Below are positions 1 through 8,352 of a stretch of 64,000 nucleotides of DNA, piece by piece. This DNA comes from Oscheius dolichura (taxonomy: Eukaryota > Nematoda > Chromadorea > Rhabditida > Rhabditidae): the NCBI GenBank assembly GCA_932521035.1, contig CAKOAU010000008.1, forward strand, positions 1-64,000, in the 5' to 3' direction. The position numbers were made by a program, and so were the translations under genes. Below the pieces are notes generated by a model. The model had not been told where the DNA came from and searched no databases. It saw nothing but the letters and a program-made list of their open reading frames with translations. Position 1 is the stretch's first letter. Each line of letters starts with the position of its first letter.

Positions 1-100
1 CCGCGTAAAAAACCCAAACTCTTCCGTAAAAAACTCAAGCTCTTCCGTAAAAAACTCAAGCTCTTCCGTAAAAAAACCAAACTGTTATTCGAACCATCCC
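1..100. repeat. 21-bp tandem repeat (block A) plus link
   Basis: Starting at base 6 there are about four tandem copies of a 21-bp unit of the form TAAAAAAC..CAA.CTCTTCCG, with CCC/CTC and AAA/AAG variants between copies. The last copy runs into the link CTGTTATTCGAACCATCC, which leads directly into the 20-bp minisatellite. The left end is cut by the window. The same arrangement recurs at 383-442 and 2607-2680, so this is one module of a larger repeated block. Nothing suggests coding function. Confidence 0.85.
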
Positions 101-340
101 CTAAAACATAGGACTCATCCCTAAAACATAGGACTCGTCCCTAAAACACAGGACTCGTCCCTAAAACATGGGACTCATCCCTAAAACATAGGACTCGTCC
201 CTAAAACACAGGACTCGTCCCTAAAACATGGGACTCATCCCTAAAACATGGGACTCATCCCTAAAACATGGGACTCATCCCTAAAACATAGGACTCATCC
301 CTAAAACATAGGACTCATCCCTAAAACATGGGACTCGTCC
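101..340. repeat. 20-bp minisatellite, 12 units
   Basis: Twelve exact-length tandem units of CTAAAACATAGGACTCATCC tile from 101 to 340 with no length change. Units differ only at two places: CATA/CATG/CACA in the middle and CATCC/CGTCC at the end. The last unit runs into CTAACGAGACGGGAGGAG, which also ends the second copy of this array at 2564. It is a classic minisatellite with no coding signal; a short minus-strand open frame through its edge is a by-product. Confidence 0.95.
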
Positions 341-442
341 CTAACGAGACGGGAGGAGCATCCATGGAAGAACCCACCCGCGTAAAAAACCCAAACTCTT
401 CCGTAAAAAACCCAAACTCTTCCGTAAAAAACCCAAACTGTT
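341..442. repeat. Composite block B: link plus 21-bp repeats
   Basis: A unique link starting CTAACGAGACGGGAGGAG is followed by about three 21-bp units from 383. The stretch 341-444 is identical, as read by eye, to 2565-2668, so it is a direct duplication about 2.2 kb apart. The third 21-bp unit ends in CTGTT at 442, where the inverted-repeat element begins. In the other two blocks the same point continues as ATTCGAACC. Confidence 0.9.
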
Positions 443-574
443 ATCCGTTTGTTAAAAAGAGGAATCTCAATAAAAAGGGTGATTTGGGAGAGCCTACAAA
501 AAGGGAACAATAAGGAGGACACAATAAAAAGAGAACAATACTGGTTCTGTTAAAATATAACCAAATCACGGCTA
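443..574 (+). repeat. Left terminal inverted repeat
   Basis: The 132-bp left arm pairs with 953-1084 at 131 of 132 positions. It begins ATCCGTTTGTTAAAAAGAGG and ends in ATCACGGCTA. The near-identity of the arms suggests recent formation or recent gene conversion between them. Confidence 0.9.
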
Positions 575-636
575 CCGGTTAGGCTAGACAGCTCTCAGTC
601 TTTTACTTTGATTTTTCCTTTTTATTTATAATCTAC

Positions 637-669
<33 letters not shown>

Positions 670-692
670 CTGCCGCCCCCCTCGACCCCCCG
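637..692. repeat. Poly-G tract (31 G) and GC-rich hairpin, copy 1
   Basis: An uninterrupted run of 31 G (639-669) is followed by CTGCCGCCCCCCTCGACC and a further C run. The second copy at 801-831 has the same context but only six G, so the G run appears to have expanded from a short one. The G run can pair with the following C tract or form a G-quadruplex on the plus strand. Homopolymer length is also a common sequencing and assembly error, so the exact count is uncertain. Confidence 0.85.
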
Positions 693-800
693 CCCAGGCC
701 CGTCATATCAGTATGCTCTTATTCATGGGAAGAAGCCTGTTTGAAATGCTTACATCTACATCGTATTCTACTTTTCCCTACTTTCATTCTTTTCAACATA

Positions 801-831
801 CGAGGGGGGCTGCCGCCCCCCTCGACCCCCC
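801..831. repeat. GC-rich hairpin, copy 2
   Basis: GAGGGGGGC (802-810), loop TGCC, and GCCCCCCTC (815-823) form a perfect 9-bp stem. The sequence is followed by GACCCCCCGC, as in copy 1 at 637-692. TCAGTAT also follows both copies a little downstream (about 708 and 849), so the duplicated piece is larger than the hairpin. Confidence 0.75.
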
Positions 832-952
832 GCATATGTCCGCTTTGTCAGTATTTTGTGTCATGGAAATACCCGTTCCCAGAGTCCTATTTTCCATGGC
901 TGAACATAATTCATTGCCGAAAATAGCAGAGAAAGGGCAATATCCAAAAAGA

Positions 953-1084
953 TAGCCGTGATTTGGTTATATTTTAACTGAACCAGTATTGTTCTCTTTT
1001 TATTGTGTCCTCCTTATTGTTCCCTTTTTGTAGGCTCTCCCAAATCACCCTTTTTATTGAGATTCCTCTTTTTAACAAACGGAT
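953..1084 (-). repeat. Right terminal inverted repeat
   Basis: The 132-bp right arm is the reverse complement of 443-574 with a single mismatch. It begins TAGCCGTGATTTGG and ends AACAAACGGAT, followed by TGTT, the same four bases that precede the left arm. Confidence 0.9.
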
Positions 1085-1088
1085 TGTT

Positions 1089-1427
1089 CGCTTTTTGTTG
1101 ATATTCGGTAGAATATCATGGATCTTAAAGCTTGCGCCGCGAAAATAAGAGACACAACAAAAAAATTGTAGGGTCCAACGAAGCCACGAATGAGGTCGTT
1201 TTAGGAAGCATTTACGGCTCTACAGTCCAACTGCTAGAACAAATGCGCTCTTCAAAAAATAAGAAAGCCACGGCGAGGGAGCGCCGCAGCTGCTTGATGG
1301 GCTAAATTTGCTGGCCATTAAAAAAAAAGTGAATACAACGTTCGATCGGGCTCAAAGAGCTGATCAAAATCATCTATCAAACTTTTATTTTCCGTGGAAA
1401 TCATCCATTTTCCAAAAATTGTCCATT
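1089..1427. other. Intergenic DNA, no gene seen
   Basis: This is AT-rich mixed sequence with short A and T runs. Open frames are under 70 codons, overlap no recognisable motif and have no usable gene context. A GC-richer patch (CCACGGCGAGGGAGCGCCGC, about 1267-1286) resembles the CCACAGCG motifs repeated further right, suggesting old relatives of the same repeat family. I see nothing else supportable. Confidence 0.6.
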
Positions 1428-1520
1428 GGCCAAATAGCGCAGTGGGTTTGTGCAAAACAAGATAGAACGGAGTATAAAAGATTGACGCCGAGCGGGATCG
1501 AACCCTCGACCTATTGAGCC
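1428..1520 (+). ncRNA. tRNA-like / SINE-head-like segment with A and B boxes
   Basis: TAGCGCAGTGGG at 1435-1446 fits the Pol III A-box consensus TRGCNNARYNGG at every position. GGATCGAACCC at 1495-1505 fits the B-box GGTTCGANNCC except for one base. The D arm can form: GCGC (1437-1440) with GTGC (1450-1453). The box spacing of 60 bp is longer than in a standard tRNA and would need an intron or a long variable arm. The T stem pairs only partly and I cannot build a full acceptor stem. It is best read as a decayed tRNA or a tRNA-derived SINE head, not a working tRNA gene. A TATAAAAG motif lies between the boxes at 1473-1480. Confidence 0.4.
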
Positions 1521-1653
1521 GTAAAATTATTTTTTGGTTTGGTTTATCAGATCGGCCACACGGAGATCTACCTAGGAAGTGTTCATATGCCCCGTAAAGC
1601 CGTCTCTGTCAAAAGTTATGAGGTCATTGACAGAACTTACCCTTCACCCTAGT
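1521..1653. other. Intergenic DNA, no gene seen
   Basis: This short AT-rich stretch follows the tRNA-like segment. It could be the body of a SINE if the A/B boxes at 1435-1505 are its head, but I see no poly-A tail or target-site duplication that would define such an element. Confidence 0.45.
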
Positions 1654-1870
1654 AGCTGAAAAACTAATCCATCGACCTAATTTTTTTATTACATATTCGG
1701 AATCAGTGTAAAAAACTGTATATATAACTGTTTTGAAAAGGTTTTTAGATGGGCACACAACCTTGTTCAAAAAAGGCCACAGCGAAAAGCACCCCGTCGA
1801 CGAAGTGCCGCATCTGTTTGATGCTGTGGCTCTTCCATTTTTTTAGCCAACTTTCATGAAAATTGGTACC
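1654..1870 (+). repeat. Diverged direct repeat, copy 1
   Basis: This copy shares an ordered set of landmarks with 1976-2240: AGCTGAAAAACTAA, TTTTATTACATATTC, GTAAAAAACTGTATATATA, CCACAGCG, and TTTCATGAAAATTGGT at the end. The copies differ by substitutions and by extra sequence in copy 2, so they are old. They look like two members of an interspersed repeat family of about 220-260 bp. No coding capacity is visible. Confidence 0.75.
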
Positions 1871-1975
1871 AAGGTGTAAAAGACCATCCCAAATAAGATA
1901 GCCATGTCACACTTCCAAAATTCTGTAGCCGAAAAGAGCTACCGAAACAATCATCAAAAAATATTGTTGACGCAA
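1871..1975. other. Spacer between the two diverged repeats
   Basis: About 100 bp of AT-rich DNA. It has no open frame of note, no recognisable repeat and no RNA-gene signal. Confidence 0.5.
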
Positions 1976-2240
1976 TAGCTTAAAAACTAACCCACCAACC
2001 CAATTGTTTTATTACATATTCAGAATCAGCGTAAAAAACTGTATATATAGCTGTTTTTTAAAAGTTTTTCAATGCGTACAAAAAGTTTTGAAAAAAAAGA
2101 GCCACAGCGGAAAGCGCCACAGCGGAAAGAGCCACAGCGAGCGGACGCAGACGGCGTACGGCGTACGGCGCCACTTTCCAAAACACGTTTGAAGTCGTAG
2201 CTCATCTATTTTTTGGGCAAATTTCATGAAAATTGGTCAC
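1976..2240 (+). repeat. Diverged direct repeat, copy 2
   Basis: This is the second copy of the 1654-1870 repeat, with the same landmarks in the same order (AGCTTAAAAACTAA, TTTTATTACATATTC, GTAAAAAACTGTATATATA, CCACAGCG, TTTCATGAAAATTGGT). It is longer because its centre contains a 15-bp tandem expansion (2101-2141) and a GGCGTAC duplication near 2153-2170. Confidence 0.75.
2099..2141 (+). repeat. 15-bp micro-tandem, about 3 copies
   Basis: GCCACAGCG starts at 2101, 2116 and 2131, an exact 15-bp period with unit GCCACAGCGGAAAG plus one variable base. The first diverged repeat has a single GCCACAGCG at the corresponding place, so this is a local expansion in copy 2. Confidence 0.8.
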
Positions 2241-2366
2241 TAGGGGTGATCAACTACGAGGAGCACGATGGCGAAGTCAGATTTTTGATATCTCTTAACT
2301 GAACAAAGTTATGCCATCAAAATCAAAAAAAGGGCTTGGCATGTGCTCTGAGTAAACCCAAATCAC
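2241..2366. other. Intergenic DNA before the hairpin
   Basis: AT-rich sequence with no open frame of note. CCCAAATCACG near its right end resembles the CCAAATCACG at the inner end of the 443-574 inverted repeat, but the shared piece is too short to claim a relationship. Confidence 0.45.
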
Positions 2367-2387
2367 GCCCGGCGCTTCGCGCCGGGC
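2367..2387. repeat. Perfect GC-rich hairpin
   Basis: GCCCGGCGC (2367-2375), loop TTC, and GCGCCGGGC (2379-2387) form a perfect 9-bp all-GC stem. It sits just left of ATTCGAACCATCC, the start of the second 20-bp minisatellite. There is no T tract after it, so it does not look like an intrinsic terminator. It could be the end of a foldback element. Confidence 0.7.
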
Positions 2388-2404
2388 TCGATTCGAACCA
2401 TCCC

Positions 2405-2564
2405 CTAAAACATGGGACTCGTCCCTAAAACATAGGACTCATCCCTAAAACATAGGACTCATCCCTAAAACATGGGACTCATCCCTAAAACATAGGACTC
2501 ATCCCTAAAACATAGGACTCATCCCTAAAACATAGGACTCATCCCTAAAACATAGGACTCGTCC
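2405..2564. repeat. 20-bp minisatellite, 8 units
   Basis: Eight exact 20-bp units of the same sequence and with the same CATA/CATG and CATCC/CGTCC variants as the array at 101-340. It is introduced by the same ATTCGAACCATCC and ended by the same CTAACGAGACGGGAGGAG, so the two arrays are homologous and differ in copy number (12 against 8). Confidence 0.95.
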
Positions 2565-2680
2565 CTAACGAGACGGGAGGAGCATCCATGGAAGAACCCA
2601 CCCGCGTAAAAAACCCAAACTCTTCCGTAAAAAACCCAAACTCTTCCGTAAAAAACCCAAACTGTTATTCGAACCATCCC
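2565..2680. repeat. Composite block C: link plus 21-bp repeats
   Basis: This is a direct copy of 341-444 (identical over about 104 bp), followed by the intact continuation ATTCGAACCATCC. It includes about three 21-bp units starting at 2607, 2628 and 2649. Confidence 0.9.
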
Positions 2681-2693
2681 CTAAAACATTGGC
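2681..2693. other. Junction of the minisatellite block with the giant satellite
   Basis: The third 20-bp array begins with CTAAAACAT (2681-2689) and is cut after 9 nt. TGGC follows, and satellite sequence starts at 2694 (ACCACCACGTCC). The satellite therefore abuts, or has been joined into, the first unit of a third minisatellite copy. Confidence 0.85.
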
Positions 2694-2887
2694 ACCACCA
2701 CGTCCACCGTAACGCCGTGTCCACCGTTTAGGCTTAACTTTTCTACCACCGTAATGCCGTGTCCACCGTTTAGGCTTAACTTTTCCACAACCGTAATGCC
2801 GTGTCCACCGTTTAGGCTTAACTTTTCTACCACCGTAATGCCCTGTCCCCGTTTAGGCTTAACTTTTCTACCACCACGTCCACAGTA
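2694..2887 (+). repeat. Degenerate edge units of the satellite
   Basis: The first few units carry rare or private changes: TTTTCCACAACCG near 2785, a 1-bp deletion giving CCCTGTCCCCG near 2842, and CACAGTAATG near 2884. The deletion is the only frame-shifting length change I see in the array. Degenerate units at a satellite border are expected, since homogenisation by unequal exchange is weakest there. Confidence 0.75.
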
Positions 2888-5800
2888 ATGCCGTGTCCAC
2901 CGTTTAGGCTTAACTTTTCTACCACCACGTCCACCGTAACGCCGTGTCCACCGTTTAGGCTTAACTTTTCTACCACCGTAATGCCGTGTCCACCGTTTAG
3001 GCTTAACTTTTCTACCACCACGTCCACCGTAACGCCGTGTCCACCGTTTAGGCTTAACTTTTCTACCACCGTAATGCCGTGTCCACCGTTTAGGCTTAAC
3101 TTTTCTACCACCGTAATGCCGTGTCCACCGTTTAGGCTTAACTTTTCTACCACCACGTCCACCGTAATGCCGTGTCCACCGTTTAAGCTTAACTTTTCTA
3201 CCACCGTAATGCCGTGTCCACCGTTTAGGCTTAACTTTTCTACCACCGTAATGCCGTGTCCACCGTTTAGGCTTAACTTTTCTACCACCACGCCCACCGT
3301 AACGCCGTGTCCACCGTTTAAGCTTAACTTTTCTACCACCGTAATGCCGTGTCCACCGTTTAAGCTTAACTTTTCTACCACCACGTCCACCGTAATGCCG
3401 TGTCCACCGTTTAGGCTAAACTTTTCTACCACCACGCCCACCGTAACGCCGTGTCCACCGTTTAAGCTTAACTTTTCTACCACCGTAATGCCGTGTCCAC
3501 CGTTTAAGCTTAACTTTTCTACCACCACGTCCACCGTAATGCCGTGTCCACCGTTTAGGCTTAACTTTTCTACCACCACGTCCACCGTAATGCCGTGTCC
3601 ACCGTTTAAGCTTAACTTTTCTACCACCGTAATGCCGTGTCCACCGTTTAGGCTTAACTTTTCTACCACCACGTCCACAGTAATGCCGTGTCCACCGTTT
3701 AGGCTTAACTTTTCTACCACCACGTCCACCGTAATGTCGTGTCCACCGTTTAGGCTTAACTTTTCTACCACCGTAATGCCGTGTCCACCGTTTAGGCTTA
3801 ACTTTTCTACCACCACGTCCACCGTAATGTCGTGTCCACCGTTTAGGCTTAACTTTTCTACCACCGTAATGCCGTGTCCACCGTTTAGGCTTAACTTTTC
3901 TACCACCACGTCCACCGTAATGCCGTGTCCACCGTTTAAGCTTAACTTTTCTACCACCGTAATGCCGTGTCCACCGTTTAGGCTTAACTTTTCTACCACC
4001 ACGTCCACCGTAATGCCGTGTCCACCGTTTAGGCTTAACTTTTCTACCACCGTAATGCCGTGTCCACCGTTTAGGCTTAACTTTTCTACCACCGTAATGC
4101 CGTGTCCACCGTTTAGGCTTAACTTTTCTACCACCGTAACGCCGTGTCCACCGTTTAGGCTTAACTTTTCCACCACCGTAATGCCGTGTCCACCGTTTAG
4201 GCTTAACTTTTCTACCACCGTAATGCCGTGTCCACCGTTTAAGCTTAACTTTTCTACCACCGTAATGCCGTGTCCACCGTTTAGGCTTAACTTTTCTACC
4301 ACCGTAATGCCGTGTCCACCGTTTAGGCTTAACTTTTCTACCACCACGTCCACCGTAATGCCGTGTCCACCGTTTAGGCTTAACTTTTCTACCACCACGT
4401 CCACCGTAATGCCGTGTCCACCGTTTAGGCTTAACTTTTCTACCACCACGTCCACCGTAATGCCGTGTCCACCGTTTAGGCTAAACTTTTCTACCACCAC
4501 GTCCACCGTAATGCCGTGTCCACCGTTTAGGCTTAACTTTTCTACCACCGTAATGCCGTGTCCACCGTTTAGGCTTAACTTTTCTACCACCACGTCCACC
4601 GTAACGCCGTGTCCACCGTTTAGGCTTAACTTTTCTACCACCACGTCCACCGTAACGCCGTGTCCACCGTTTAGGCTTAACTTTTCTACCACCACGTCCA
4701 CCGTAACGCCGTGTCCACCGTTTAGGCTTAACTTTTCTACCACCACGTCCACCGTAACGCCGTGTCCACCGTTTAGGCTTAACTTTTCTACCACCGTAAT
4801 GCCGTGTCCACAGTTTAGGCTTAACTTTTCTACCACCGTAATGCCGTGTCCACCGTTTAGGCTTAACTTTTCCACCACCGTAATGCCGTGTCCACCGTTT
4901 AGGATTAACTTTTCTACCACCGTAATGCCGTGTCCACCGTTTAGGCTTAACTTTTCTACCACCACGTCCACCGTAACGCCGTGTCCACCGTTTAGGCTTA
5001 ACTTTTCTACCACCGTAATGCCGTGTCCACCGTTTAGGCTTAACTTTTCTACCACCGTAATGCCGTGTCCACCGTTTAGGCTTAACTTTTCTACCACCAC
5101 GTCCACCGTAATGCCGTGTCCACCGTTTAAGCTTAACTTTTCTACCACCGTAATGCCGTGTCCACCGTTTAGGCTAAACTTTTCAACCACCACGCCCACC
5201 GTAACGCCGTGTCCACCGTTTAAGCTTAACTTTTCTACCACCGTAATGCCGTGTCCACCGTTTAAGCTTAACTTTTCTACCACCGTAATGCCGTGTCCAC
5301 CGTTTAGGCTTAACTTTTCTACCACCACGTCCACCGTAACGCCGTGTCCACCGTATAGGCTTAACTTTTCTACCACCGTAATGCCGTGTCCACCGTTTAA
5401 GCTTAACTTTTCTACCACCGTAATGCCGTGTCCACCGTTTAGGCTTAACTTTTCTACCACCATGTCCACAGTAATGCCGTGTCCACCGTTTAGGCTTAAC
5501 TTTTCTACCACCACGTCCACCGTAATGTCGTGTCCACCGTTTAGGCTTAACTTTTCTACCACCACGTCCACCGTAATGTCGTGTCCACCGTTTAGGCTTA
5601 ACTTTTCTACCACCGTAATGCCGTGTCCACCGTTTAGGCTTAACTTTTCTACCACCACGTCCACCGTAATGTCGTGTCCACCGTTTAGGCTTAACTTTTC
5701 TACCACCACGTCCACCGTAATGCCGTGTCCACCGTTTAGGCTTAACTTTTCTACCACCGTAATGCCGTGTCCACCGTTTAGGCTTAACTTTTCTACCACC

Positions 5801-6699
5801 ACGTCCACCATAACGCCGTGTCCACCGTTTAGGCTAAACTTTTCTACCACCGTAATGCCGTGTCCACCGTTTAGGCTTAACTTTTCTACCACCGTAATGC
5901 CGTGTCCACCGTTTAGGCTTAACTTTTCTACCACCACGTCCACCGTAATGCCGTGTCCACCGTTTAAGCTTAACTTTTCTACCACCGTAATGCCGTGTCC
6001 ACCGTTTAGGCTAAACTTTTCTACCACCGTAATGCCGTGTCCACCGTTTAGGCTTAACTTTTCTACCACCGTAATGCCGTGTCCACCGTTTAGGCTAAAC
6101 TTTTCTACCACCGTAATGCCGTGTCCACCGTTTAGGCTTAACTTTTCTACCACCACGTCCACCATAACGCCGTGTCCACCGTTTAGGCTAAACTTTTCTA
6201 CCACCGTAATGCCGTGTCCACCGTTTAGGCTTAACTTTTCTACCACCGTAATGCCGTGTCCACCGTTTAAGCTTAACTTTTCTACCACCGCAATGCCGTG
6301 TCCACCGTTTAGGCTTAACTTTTCTACCACCGTAATGCCGTGTCCACCGTTTAGGCTTAACTTTTCTACCACCGTAATGCCGTGTCCACCGTTTAGGCTT
6401 AACTTTTCTACCACCACGTCCACCGTAATGCCGTGTCCACCGTTTAGGCTTAACTTTTCTACCACCAAGTCCACCGTAACGCCGTGTCCACCGTTTAGGC
6501 TTAACTTTTCTACCACCGTAATGCCGTGTCCACCGTTTAGGCTTAACTTTTCTACCACCACGTCCACCATAACGCCGTGTCCACCGTTTAGGCTAAACTT
6601 TTCTACCACCGTAATGCCGTGTCCACCGTTTAGGCTTAACTTTTCTACCACCGTAATGCCGTGTCCACCGTTTAAGCTTAACTTTTCTACCACCGCAAT

Positions 6700-8352
6700 G
6701 CCGTGTCCACCGTTTAGGCTTAACTTTTCTACCACCGTAATGCCGTGTCCACCGTTTAGGCTTAACTTTTCTACCACCAAGTCCACCGTAACGCCGTGTC
6801 CACCGTTTAGGCTTAACTTTTCTACCACCGTAATGCCGTGTCCACCGTTTAGGCTTAACTTTTCTACCACCACGTCCACCATAACGCCGTGTCCACCGTT
6901 TAGGCTAAACTTTTCTACCACCGTAATGCCGTGTCCACCGTTTAGGCTTAACTTTTCTACCACCGTAATGCCGTGTCCACCGTTTAAGCTTAACTTTTCT
7001 ACCACCGCAATGCCGTGTCCACCGTTTAGGCTTAACTTTTCTACCACCGTAATGCCGTGTCCACCGTTTAGGCTTAACTTTTCTACCACCGTAATGCCGT
7101 GTCCACCGTTTAGGCTTAACTTTTCTACCACCGTAATGCCGTGTCCACCGTTTAGGCTTAACTTTTCTACCACCACGTTCACCGTAACGCCGTGTCCACC
7201 GTTTAGGCTTAACTTTTCTACCACCGTAATGCCGTGTCCACCGTTTAGGCTTAACTTTTCTACCACCGTAATGCCGTGTCCACCGTTTAGGCTTAACTTT
7301 TCTACCACCACGTCCACCGTAACGCCGTGTCCACCGTTTAGGCTTAACTTTTCTACCACCGTAATGCCGTGTCCACAGTTTAGGCTTAACTTTTCCACCA
7401 CCACGTCCACCGTAACGCCGTGTCCACCGTTTAGGCTTAACTTTTCTACCACCACGTCCACCGTAATGCCGTGTCCACCGTTTAAGCTTAACTTTTCTAC
7501 CACCACGTCCACCGTAATGCCGTGTCCACCGTTTAGGCTTAACTTTTCTACCACCACGTCCACCGTAATGCCGTGTCCACCGTTTAGGCTTAACTTTTCT
7601 ACCACCACGTCCACCGTAATGCCGTGTCCACCGTTTAGGCTTAACTTTTCTACCACCGTAATGCCGTGTCCACCGTTTAGGCTTAACTTTTCTACCACCG
7701 TAATGCCGTGTCCACCGTTTAGGCTTAACTTTTCTACCACCGTAATGCCGTGTCCACCGTTTAGGCTTAACTTTTCTACCACCACGTCCACCATAACGCC
7801 GTGTCCACCGTTTAGGCTAAACTTTTCTACCACCGTAATGCCGTGTCCACCGTTTAGGCTTAACTTTTCTACCACCGTAATGCCGTGTCCACCGTTTAGG
7901 CTTAACTTTTCTACCACCGTAATGCCGTGTCCACCGTTTAGGCTTAACTTTTCTACCACCGTAATGCCGTGTCCACCGTTTAGGCTTAACTTTTCTACCA
8001 CCGTAATGCCGTGTCCACCGTTTAGGCTTAACTTTTCTACCACCGTAATGCCGTGTCCACCGTTTAGGCTTAACTTTTCTACCACCGTAATGCCGTGTCC
8101 ACCGTTTAGGCTTAACTTTTCTACCACCGTAATGCCGTGTCCACCGTTTAAGCTTAACTTTTCTACCACCACGTCCACCGTAATGCCGTGTCCACCGTTT
8201 AGGCTTAACTTTTCTACCACCGTAATGCCGTGTCCACCGTTTAGGCTTAACTTTTCTACCACCGTAATGCCGTGTCCACCGTTTAGGCTTAACTTTTCTA
8301 CCACCGTAATGCCGTGTCCACCGCTTAGGCTTAACTTTTCTACCACCGTAAT
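6700..8352 (+). repeat. Higher-order repeat, 1,653 bp, copy 1
   Basis: Markers recur at exactly +1,653: CAAGTCC (6778 and 8431), the ACC-ATA variant (6871 and 8524), GCAATG (7007 and 8660), CACGTTC (7174 and 8827) and CCGCTTAGG (8321 and 9974). The length fits 26 units of 42 bp plus 11 of 51 bp. The GCAATG at 6695 has no partner, so the left limit lies between about 6695 and 6778. Confidence 0.85.

Larger units (their letters stand above)
443..1084. mobile_element. 642-bp element with 132-bp terminal inverted repeats
   Basis: Bases 443-574 and 953-1084 are reverse complements over 132 bp with one mismatch (GGTTCTG in the left arm against GGTTCAG in the complement of the right arm). The termini read ATCCGTTTG... 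and ...CAAACGGAT. TGTT lies directly outside both ends (439-442 and 1085-1088), which could be a 4-bp target-site duplication. The 378-bp interior holds no transposase-like frame, only AT-rich DNA, a 31-base G run and two copies of a GC-rich hairpin. This fits a non-autonomous DNA transposon or foldback element. I do not recognise the family. The right flank does not resume the block found on the left, so a clean simple insertion is not proven. Confidence 0.7.

Noticed and set aside
301-522. Small minus-strand open frame across the minisatellite and the left inverted repeat
   Set aside because: It is built from 21-bp and 20-bp repeat units and an element end, and has no coding signal.
713-955. 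Two short plus-strand open frames inside the inverted-repeat element
   Set aside because: They are 61-80 codons long, overlap each other in different frames, run through the GC hairpin, and show no transposase or other motif.
1473-1480. TATAAAAG as a Pol II promoter
   Set aside because: It lies between the Pol III-like boxes with no gene downstream, and such motifs are common by chance in AT-rich DNA.
1308-1517. 69-codon plus-strand open frame
   Set aside because: It runs through the tRNA-like A and B boxes and shows no protein motif.
2004-2192. 62-codon plus-strand open frame
   Set aside because: It lies inside a diverged repeat, and its serine/histidine/lysine-rich tail comes from the 15-bp tandem.
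2367-2387. Intrinsic transcription terminator
   Set aside because: The GC stem is perfect but is followed by CTCGATTCG, not a T tract, and the setting is eukaryotic-looking repeat DNA.
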